64,000 nucleotides of DNA from Clarkia xantiana subsp. parviflora (Eukaryota; Streptophyta; Magnoliopsida; Myrtales; Onagraceae): positions 21,325,901 to 21,389,900 of the forward strand of contig JAPTYO010000013.1 of the NCBI GenBank assembly GCA_036873135.1, given 5' to 3'. Positions 55,616 through 64,000 of this stretch are shown here, piece by piece; within the stretch, counting starts at the first letter, position 1; every line of letters starts with the position of its first letter. The position numbers and the translations under genes were made by a program. The notes beneath the pieces were generated by a model, which saw only the letters and a list, made by a program, of their open reading frames with translations, was not told the DNA's origin and did not search any database.

Positions 55616-56440
55616 GGGTTAAAGGGTTATTTGGTGTCATATGTTTAACCACTGTTGGTTATTGGTGCCATATGTTTTTTTTTTTTTTGTAGGCTTTTGA
55701 TGTCATATGTTTGGGAGGTTGTATGTTTTTTGTTTTGCATTAGTCAACAATTAGTTTGACCGTTAAATACTTTTATTTTGTTCAATTTAGTCCTCAAATT
55801 TATATTCCTAATATTTAATTTTTACAATTTAGTCTCTATTTTCCGCTCCAGTCACCACCCAAAGCCGCCGGCCACGACCACCCAAGGCCGCCGACCACCA
55901 CGAAATGGGCCGACCCCCGCAAATCAAGACCGGCCACCACCCTAATTGGTGGTGGCCGGTCCCGATTGGGGTGGCCGGTCCCGATTGGGGTGGCCACCAC
56001 CAATTGGGGCCGGTGGCCACCACCAATTGGGGCCGGTGGCCACCACCAATTGGGGCCGGCCACCACCAATTTGGGTGGTCGCCAGCCTCAAATGGTGGTG
56101 GTCGGTCACGATTTGAGGTGGTCGGCCCGTTTCGTGGTTGCCGGCTCCAATTCGTGGTGGTCGGTGGCCTTGGGTGGTGGTGGGCGCTGGTCGTTGACAT
56201 TGGGCGGTGACTGGAGCAAACAATAGAGATTAAATTGTAAAAATTAAATCCTAAGAATATAAATTTCAGGACTAAATTGAACAAAATAAAAGTATTTAAC
56301 GGTAAAACTAACTGTTGACTAACGAAAAACTAAAAACATTCAATCTTCCAAACATATGGCACCAATAGTCTACAAAAAGAAACTTATGACACCAAAATTC
56401 AACAGTGGTTAAACATATGGCACAAAAAACCGTTTAGTCC
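55616..56440. mobile_element. MULE-like element with ~240 bp TIRs and 9 bp TSD
   Basis: Terminal inverted repeats at 55616 to about 55855 and about 56205-56440. Both contain CATATGTTTAACCACTGTTG and a TTTTATTTTGTTCAATTTAGTCCT-type block (first 20 bases quoted: TTTTATTTTGTTCAATTTAG). The 9 bp direct repeat AATATTTTT flanks it (55607-55615 and 56441-56449). 825 bp, no transposase; non-autonomous Mutator-like by TIR length and TSD size. Confidence 0.85.
55850..56215. repeat. GC-rich tandem core of the MULE-like element
   Basis: Repeats of CCACCACCAATTGGGGCCGG (about 22-23 bp unit) and related GGTGGTGGCCGG modules, with inverted copies on the left and right. Very different in composition from its AT-rich surroundings. 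Open frames in it are Trp/Gly/Pro-rich repeat artefacts. Confidence 0.85.
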
Positions 56441-56739
56441 AATATTTTTTTTTATTAGCACAAATTATTACCGACCACAATAATTTTACAAAATTTCAAG
56501 AACGTCATTGCCGAACTTTTTTTTTTTTTGTGGAATAAGACAATTGCGGACCAAGTCATCAACAAGAAAATCGAATTGCAAACAACTTCTTTCAAAGTCT
56601 TTGAAGATATATATTGTAGAAAAATTGAAAAATATTGAGCTACGGCCGTTATGAACCCCCTACATGACGATATTAGTATGATTTCCATTCCAGTAAACCA
56701 TAGCAACTACTGTTTAAAGCTTTACCAGTTATTTATAAA

Positions 56740-58138
56740 CTAGGTGGCCGGCCCCGCTTTGCGCGGTATGTATATAGTAAACATAATATAATCATATTTT
56801 ATTTATTATTTTTAATTTTTTTATAATACATAATTTACAAAATAGTTTAAATTCATGAAACAAAAAATAGTTATATATTGGGTGTATTCACTAAATATAA
56901 TAAAGTTTCATTTAATTAGACTTAAATTTTATTTTATACAAATATTTAATATTTGTCTCTAATCTTATTATTTTTAACATACTTTTTTATTTTCTTTTAA
57001 TTTTTTTTTATTTTCCAAATATTTTATGTTGAAATTGTAACTTTCTAATATTAGGATGCAAAGTGACTAATATGTAAAAAAAACAAAAACTAAAATTGAA
57101 TCAGAGTTTTGACAAAAAAAAATTAATGAGTGTGATCGATTAAAAAATAGTTAAACCATGTAAACTCATATTGTACTATTTATTTATATTCAATATTTAT
57201 ATAAATCCATATCTAAATATTATTTTAATATTAAGATAATAGTAAAAAACGAAGCATAAGTGATTTTTTAGTGGATTATTAATTAATATTGTTACAAAAT
57301 AAATATCGTAGCTACCATTAAAATCGAATAAGGAGCTTATGATGAATTTTATCACGTCCACATAGGCACAAAAGTGATGTCACATAAGTAAATGTAAATC
57401 ATGAATTAGGTGGATCGATGGATTTGTATAATTTTTTTTAAATTTGATTATTATTTATCATTATAAAGGTTTTAACTCAAAATGTGTTATATGTAGATAA
57501 ATGGTATTTCATAGGTACTATTAATATTTATATCGTTATTATTTTTAACATATTTATTATATGTGTTTTAATTTTTTTTATTTTCCTCGTATGTTAGTGC
57601 AATTTGTTAAATACTTTTATTATGGTGCAATTGCAACTTTCTAATGTGAGGAGGCAAATTGACTAACATGTAAATAAAAGAGAATTTTAAAGTGAATAAG
57701 AGGTTTGGCACAAAAAAAATGGATGAGAGTGATAAAAAGAATAGTTAAACAAATATGTAAATTCAAATTATATTATATTTGTATAGTTAAAAAAATATAT
57801 AAATTCAAATTATATTATACTATATTATATTTTTATGTTAAATATGTATATATTTATCCAAATATAAATATTATTTTAATATTAAGATGATAGTACAAAA
57901 TGAAACATATATGTGGATTTTATTTTAGTATTTGAGTGAATTATTAATTCATTTTACTATGTAACATACTAAAAAAAATGTAACTCCCATCAAGACTGAA
58001 TAAGGAGCTTTTGATTTATTTTAGCATGTCCATATAAGAACAATATGTAATTGTAACTCATGAATTAGGTGGACCAATAGGTTTTTAGAATTATTTTCAA
58101 TTTGATTACTTGTCAAAATTTTATGAGTTTCATTGGGA
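56740..58138 (-). mobile_element. Helitron-like element H1 (non-autonomous)
   Basis: Minus strand: 3' end ACCGCGCAAAGCGGGGCC then GGCCACCTAG, i.e. a short GC hairpin followed by CTAG and a host T, the Helitron 3' signature. A candidate 5' end TCCCAATGAAACTCAT (minus strand, start at 58138) is preceded by A, fitting A|TC...CTAG|T insertion. Inside, two diverged direct copies of about 600-680 bp occur (56770-57480 and 57530-58138), sharing TAAGGAGCTT and CATGAATTAGGTGGA blocks. No helicase gene. Confidence 0.6.
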
Positions 58139-58148
58139 TTATATTATA

Positions 58149-59330
58149 CTAGTTACTAACCCCGCGCACCGCGCGGGTAACAGGTAGAGAAACAAATACA
58201 TGTTAAAATACTTTATGTATTAAAATTATATAAACAAATTTTTATAAAGTAAATATGTTTTAAGGAAATTATATGACTTATATATGTTTAAATTTATTAA
58301 TTTTAAAATGAGGTACTGAAAAAAAATAATATTTAAATGAGATTTGAGAAATTAAAGTTCATTTAAATTTTACAATTATAGACATTGACAGATTAAATTA
58401 TTTTTACCATATATATATGATATTATTAATAATAACAGATAAATATATTTGATTGATAATATTTATGAAAATAATAATGTAAGTGTTTTTAAATATACAT
58501 ATTTTTTTATTTATATATTTTATTTTATATAGGGTTTTTTAGTCTAATATTTTTTTTTACTTACATAGTTTTTTTTTATTGAATATATATATGTGGTTCT
58601 ACATTTTTATTTTATTTTATTTATATAATATATTTTCTAAACAAATATAAATATATATACATATGATTTTTTTTCTTAATATATATACATATGATTTTTT
58701 TCTTACATAATTTTTTTATTTATAATTTAAATTTATAAATTCATTTTTAAATAGTTATAAATTTGTGTTAATGACGACGTGTCGTTTCACATAGGTGACT
58801 ACCTTAGAATCTCTTCTCTATCTAACTGCTTATGTTTGTCATTTAAATAAAAAACTTTAATTTACTTACTTTTTTTACTTTTTGAAGAGAGTTTCTTTAT
58901 TTTGTGTTGAGACTAAAATAAGAGAATTTTTTAAATTTGCAATTAGCTAATATTTTATATCTAACTTTTTAGACGTGTGATTAAATTAAAAAGCGAACAC
59001 ATTTTTCTATTGTTTATTATTATATATATTGCTTACTATATAATATATTTAATATATATATTTTAAAATATATATCATGAAGTTGTATTTGTGTTAATTT
59101 ATATATTTTTAATTAAATTTATATTTCTTTTTTTAATCTAACAATATATCTATATTATTATATTACATATAAGTTTAATATTATTATATATATCTTACTA
59201 TATAATATATATTTTCGTATTTTATTTTAATATGTTTTGGTAAATTTCAATTGTAAATCAAGTGAAACATTAAGAGACGGAAACACTTTTAAATTGAGGA
59301 AAAGAAATTACCTTAACCAATAAATTAATA
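58149..59330 (-). mobile_element. Helitron-like 3' end H2 and AT-rich body (5' end not located)
   Basis: Minus strand CCCGCGCGGTGCGCGGGGTTAG then TAACTAG|T, a perfect GC hairpin followed by CTAG at 58149. It lies 10 bp from the presumed 5' end of H1, so two such elements are arranged head to tail. The body is extremely AT-rich and has no ORF; its right boundary is a guess. Confidence 0.5.
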
Positions 59331-60520
59331 ATTACTACATGGCACGCAACCGAATTTGACAGGAGGTCTTGTATGCTCGTAGCTTCTTCCTCGTCAAATA
59401 AATTTATATTTGACACATGTGTAGTCACACTGTCCAAAACCCTAAAGGTTTAAAAGTATAATTTAAAGAATCAATTAAAAAAATCATCAACATGGTTTAT
59501 AAATATAAATACAAAACATGCAAGTGAATAATATGGAAAACAACATATCTTGGAAAGTATAAATTATTGTCGTAAGAAAAGAAGATGATCTGAGATTACT
59601 ATTCCTTAATCAAGATGCAATTACCATAAGAAGTACATATGTAAGTTATCATTCTAGTACAATTTACATGCATGAAAGCGAAAAAAATTATAAAAAAAAT
59701 TTGATGTTGATAGAAGATCTAATTTTCTATATTGTTAATCATAAGAAAATTATTTAGATAAGTATATGGTTTTGTTGTTGTGCTTACTGGTGTAATACTT
59801 TTTCGATCAAGAAAACATATGAAACTAACCTTCAACTTCTTATATGTTAATCACACTGCAAAAATAACAAAACCCTCTTCTCATGCAAACAGGTGGCAGA
59901 CCACCATTTTTTTACATGTGAACATGCAATTCGTCATATTAAATTCCCATATATGCATTAAGATTTAAGAATACCACCGATGGGTTGAATTAAAAAAGGG
60001 AATGATACCAAACTAAATTCATCACATACCTTGTTCCACTCCGGAGTTAATGGTGATGTATGGTTGGTTCTCCACGCTATATATATATATATTCTATATT
60101 AGGTTTTCTATAAATATTATTCAATTAATTTAGCTATATAATATTATTCAAGTAATATGCTTAAATTACGATATACAATATTATATTGTGAATTTTTATT
60201 TTACATTTGTTGATATATTCTTATTATACTACTTTATTTTGTATATATAAAATATGTATAATAGATTATATATATTCAATAGAGACGACAATTCTATATT
60301 TTCAATTTATTATTCTATATTTTCAATCTATTATTTATTATATATTCAATTTATATTATCTATATTATATACAATATTTTATATACAAAAGACAGCATAC
60401 GCAGGGCTTGGGCTTTTTATATTGCCGGCATACATAGGGTTTAGGCTTGCATACATAGGGTTTATTAATCAATAGACCTTGTCTTTCTAATTTCTACCTA
60501 AACTGTTTATGATTTTCGTT
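59331..60520. other. AT-rich DNA without recognised gene
   Basis: Only low-complexity ORFs of at most 76 codons; TA and poly-T tracts (60080-60095, 60250-60375). Short direct repeats TTCTATATTTTCAATCTATT-like at 60290-60360. Nothing recognisable. Confidence 0.4.
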
Positions 60521-60530
60521 ATATAATTAA

Positions 60531-61622
60531 GGGTTAATAACCAAATTGCAACCCGAACTTAGACCAATTTACAAATCACTACCTCGACTTTAATTTTTCA
60601 AAATGGAATATCTGAACTTTCAATTTGAGAGCAAATCGCTACCTCTATATCAATTACAGTCAAATTGGATAGAAAATGAGCATATTTCACTACTTTGGGT
60701 CTTTTCATATATACTCAATATGTTAGCATATGGTGACGTGGCGCCGTAATAGGAGCCCGTTAATTAAGGGAATTACCTAAGTTAATTAGGTAATTGTCAA
60801 TCTGGGCAAATTGGGTCAAATCCAATTAGTAATTGACAAGGGAGGCCCAAAATGGGCCTCCCCCCTTTATACATGGTTCGGCCGAAACCCTAGTACCACA
60901 CAGGAAGTTTCCTTTTGGCAACTCCACCCAATATTATATATAGGGGTGACTCCTAAGGGTTTAAACACACAATTAAGAACAAGGATCTCCATTGAGAAAA
61001 CTTGTTACCCTAGTCTAATATTTCGGCACCATCACATCAAGTCCGAGGTTCCATCTCCGTTGAAGAATCGATCAGAGATCTTGTTGTGGAGCTACATTGC
61101 GTGGGACTTCTTCTGACGAAGAACTTGCACGTGGTTCCGACCGGGGGATCAAAACTCTCTCCACATCGTTCACGGGCTGGAAAGCTAAAAGGTATGTGTA
61201 CTAATTCCGCTGCGTAGATTAGATATCTTGTTAGTACACATTTAGCATTTCGTAGTATTACGTCCCCGTAATCCAACACAATATGGATTCGAAGATAAAT
61301 TGAAAGTATTGCATTGAAATACTTTCAATTCGATGCTCAATTGAAAAGCATTGTCTGAATTAGGCGGAAAACCAATTGAACAACTAATTGAAAGTATTTC
61401 GTTTCAATACTTTCAATTTATGTTTAAATCTATCTTGTGTGCATATGAAATGACTCCATATGGCGAAAAATTGGTCATTTTCTGTCAAATTTGACTGGAA
61501 TTGATATAGAGGTAGCGATCTGCTTTCAAATTGAAAGTTCGGATAGCCAATTTTGAAAAATTAAAGTTGAGGTAGCGATTTGTAAACTGGTCAAAGTTCA
61601 GGTAGTAATTTGGTTATTAACC
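60531..61622. mobile_element. Long-TIR DNA transposon (MULE-like), host of a solo LTR
   Basis: Inverted ends GGTTAATAACCAAATT (60532-) and its complement at 61622, with TIRs extending about 170 bp (for example CAATTTGAGAGCAAATCGCTACC on the left, CTTTCAAATTGAAAG on the right). The 10 bp direct repeat ATATAATTAA flanks it (60521-60530 and 61623-61632). The interior has further palindromes (TTGAAAGTATTGCATTGAAA, 61299-61330 and 61380-61412). No transposase. A copia solo LTR (60721-61278) is inserted. Confidence 0.8.
60721..61278 (+). repeat. Solo LTR of the C1/C2 copia family (558 bp)
   Basis: Starts TGTTAGCATATGG and ends CGTAATCCAACA. Homologous over its length to 7686-8262, including the ATATATAGG box near 60935. 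A perfect 5 bp TSD CAATA (60716-60720 and 61279-61283) proves insertion. No PBS or internal region follows, so the interior was lost by LTR-LTR recombination. Confidence 0.93.
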
Positions 61623-61632
61623 ATATAATTAA

Positions 61633-62435
61633 TTGATAAATAATTATGTATGTACATTTATTTATTTATTATTTTCTATATATATACCGCTTACGTGGCG
61701 ACCTATGGTCTTCCGGAACCAAACTATATGAATAATGAATTTAAAATGAAACTTTTAATTAATTTATTTCTTTAAATTGCGCAGAGACCAAAATAGGAGA
61801 TAAAAATACTTCTTAATTTTCAATCAATCAATATTATGTATCTAAATTTAGAGAACACCTATTAAATTCCGATTAGATTAGGAAACACTGACTGGACGAA
61901 CCGTCCACGTGTCAGTCAGAGGACTTTCGATGCCGAATTAATATAATATAGTAGATATTGATACTTGTTTAATTGAGCCCAATGTTTTATTAATTCGGCC
62001 CATCTGAAATAATTTGGCTCAGACATCAACCCTAGCAAACTACTTAAGGAGAGAAAGAGAAGATGGGAGAAGAGGGCAATATTGAGGCACTGACATTTTT
62101 CATCCGTAATTCTTGCATTTTTAATTTTTTTAGTAGTGTATTCATTTTCCCAATCGGAATTCTTGTATATTCCGCAGTGCATACATTTAATTAATTAATA
62201 ACTCATAATCGAAATTATTCGGAGCCATATATTGTTAGAATATAAATCACTTTCTATTTTTTTTCCCGAATAAATCATTTTATATTAAGTAAAGCATATT
62301 ATAATCTTTTAATAAAACTATAATTGAAAAAAAAAAAAAAACTTTAAAGAAATCTATCATTTACGCGCAAAGCGCCGGTAATTTGGGATCTTTCTATCAT
62401 ATTCCTAGAGCATCATGTTTTTGGTTTTTATTTTC
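61633..62435. other. AT-rich DNA without recognised gene
   Basis: No supported ORF. ACGCGCAAAGCGCCGGTAAT at 62362-62381 resembles the hairpin near a Helitron 3' end but has no CTRR at the expected distance. Confidence 0.35.
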
Positions 62436-62958
62436 TATTGCCCTCAGGGAAAAGAACTTATTTATTGTCTCAAGTTTGCATCATGTTTCAGTTTGGTGTC
62501 TGAAGTTTAAAATATTAAAATAGACTTTCCCAAGTTTCATTTTTGTTAAAATTTGGTGTCTCCGCCCATCTTTTCCTCTTCTTTCAACCATGTCCATCAA
62601 CCGACTCACCCACTTATGATCCATCAATTTTTACTTTTCACAAAATCGTCAAATTTCACCCAAAAGTTGAACATAAAAAAAAAAAGTTTCCAGTAGAGCG
62701 ATTTCGAGCGAAAACAAAGCATGACTTACTTGGACAAATGTGGCCAGCTTCTTAGGTGATTGTCCTAACAATGTGACGAGAAGGGAGCATGTTTGGGAGG
62801 TCGGATATGACAGTCGGTTTCGTCGGGATTAGCTTCTCTAAAGTAATCACACTGATACACCAAATTTCAACCAAAATGAAACCCGAGACACTCAATTTAG
62901 ACGCCAGACACCAAACTGAAACATGAGGCAATCTTGAGCCAAACTGAACACTAGAGGG
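62436..62958. mobile_element. Long-TIR non-autonomous DNA transposon
   Basis: Left end TTGCCCTCAGGGAA..GTTTGCATCATGTTTCAG.. (62438-62560) is matched in inverted form at about 62845-62955 (CTGAAACATGAGGCAATCTTG, CACCAAATTTCAACCAAAATG). TIRs of about 110-120 bp diverge by roughly a quarter. No clear TSD was found. No coding content apart from a 70-codon ORF without similarity. Confidence 0.6.
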
Positions 62959-63182
62959 AAATTGATATTATTAATAGTATGGTGCAAATGTTAGGTGTGC
63001 TTAAAAAATTTCATATTTTTTCATACTTTTAAAGTTTTACATATGTTACAATTAAGTCCACCCTAGTAATAAAAAAACTAAAAGCATGGTGCTCTTGGAG
63101 CATGGTAGAAAAATCCTAACTAGTGTCTACATAATTTTAATCAATTTATGCTAATTACCCACTAATTCTACTAATAATATAC
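62959..63182. other. Spacer before the right-edge LTR
   Basis: AT-rich, no gene or motif. Confidence 0.35.
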
Positions 63183-63366
63183 TGTTATGAATATATTATG
63201 TGGATGTTCAATATTATGTGTATATACCATCTTCCTAATTTAGACTTTCCTTGTATTGATTTTACTTCCTCTCCAAGTCTATGTAATCCCTATATAAGGG
63301 CCCCTATATGTGATAATAAGATCATCCTCAAGTTCCCTCTTCTATTACCTATCTACTTCGGTAACA
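63183..63366 (+). repeat. Short copia-type 5' LTR (184 bp)
   Basis: Starts TGTTATGAATATATTATGTG and ends CTTCGGTAACA, followed by CGTTATCAACACGATGCTC. A TATATAAGG box lies at 63291-63299. This layout (short LTR, then CGTTATCARCACGA) is one I recognise from plant Ty1/copia elements with very short LTRs (Ale-like). No second LTR is in the window. Confidence 0.6.
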
Positions 63367-64000
63367 CGTTATCAACACGATGCTCTAACTTTATCCGATG
63401 AAGTCCACAGAGATCAATCACTCGCTTCACTTGAAATCATCGTGACATCTTCAGTTTACACATGAAGACTCCACCAAAACTTTAGGTTTTAGGAAGCCAT
63501 GAACACATCGACTTAAACAATTCCAAAGGGATTTTCCAATTCGTTGTCCACGACTCCATTCCACTTACCCAATTCTGAGTCCTTTTGCTGATGATCATGG
63601 ACGATGTCGCTCTAAAACTAAAAGGGAGACTTTCATATTTTATATATTATTATTAATTTCTCTAATTTATTAATTATTGATTTTTTTAATTTCTAATCAG
63701 TATCATTGTTTTTATGTATCAGTGATAGGTTTGGATTTGCCGGGCTCAATCTTATGATGTTGGATATCATATAATATATCAGATCTTGTACATCATTCTA
63801 CGGTACATGAAATCTTGTTAAAAGATCAAAAATTTTGTGGAGATTTAAAGTTATATATATTGATATGCTCCACTCCCTGAAGCGCGTATAGTAGCTCATG
63901 AGTTATCATGAAAAAAAATAGTGTGGCTAGATGCTGAAATATATCCATATGTAATTGATGAATCAAAAGTATATGCATCGCCCATTAAATATGCTACGCT
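63367..64000 (+). mobile_element. Possible copia interior running off the window
   Basis: Begins with the PBS-like CGTTATCAACACGA. Only short broken ORFs follow; no Gag motif could be read with certainty. Assigned from position after the LTR. Confidence 0.35.

Noticed and set aside
55829..56284. 151-codon Trp/Pro/Gly-rich ORF
   Set aside because: Open frames exist on both strands of a GC-rich tandem repeat; no independent coding evidence.
61916..62182. 88-codon minus-strand ORF
   Set aside because: No recognised motif, AT-rich, no promoter or splice context.
62362..62381. GC hairpin resembling a Helitron 3' end
   Set aside because: No CTRR followed by T at the expected distance on either strand.

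Overview
The window is plant nuclear DNA, most likely from a flowering plant (eudicot-like, judging by AT-rich single-copy-like DNA and ~75 bp introns; the species cannot be named). No cellular host gene, rRNA, tRNA or CRISPR array could be supported. About 52 kb (1-52670) is a stack of nested LTR retrotransposons. The remaining 11 kb is AT-rich DNA carrying DNA transposons, Helitron ends, a solo LTR and the edge of one more copia-like element.

Nesting, read from termini and target-site duplications (TSDs). Element E (minus strand; LTR 51843-52670) is the oldest host. Element D' (Ty3/gypsy Tat-like, minus, 1-3828, cut by the window edge) lies next to a 43 bp piece of DNA that probably belongs to E. 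Element A (plus, 3872-50244, TSD GGAGC/GGAGT) is inserted in the same DNA. Copia element C1 (plus, 7686-43958, TSD AAGAA) sits in A's coding region. C1 was then hit twice: by B (plus, 11215-31146, TSD TATAT, same broad family as A) and by C2 (copia, minus, 34729-43356, TSD ACCCT, same family as C1, landing beside C1's polypurine tract). D (Ty3/gypsy Tat-like, minus, 11957-23296, TSD AGGTC) is inserted in B's 5' LTR. Its two 719 bp LTRs differ at about three positions by eye, so it is the youngest.

Biology. D encodes Gag-PR-RT-RH-second RH-integrase on the minus strand, broken by two frameshifts. Between pol and the 3' LTR, on the opposite strand, it carries an antisense gene with its own TATA box and small introns. 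A and B lack RT, RNase H and integrase. Both encode Gag, then an aspartic protease, then a second, diverged Gag capsid/zinc-knuckle module, and then stop. Both also keep an antisense gene related to that of D, with several canonical 64-84 bp introns. In A, B and D the sense and antisense genes converge on a tandem-repeat array. A and B look like a non-autonomous family that keeps Gag, protease and the antisense protein and would need an autonomous partner for reverse transcription and integration. This Gag-PR-Gag' plus spliced antisense gene layout is the most noteworthy system in the window.

Right part (52671-64000): a ~119 bp near-perfect hairpin, a CACTA-type terminus, a MULE-like element with 9 bp TSDs and a GC-rich tandem core, two Helitron 3' ends in tandem, a long-TIR element containing a copia solo LTR (same family as C1/C2), another long-TIR element, and a short copia-type LTR near the right edge.
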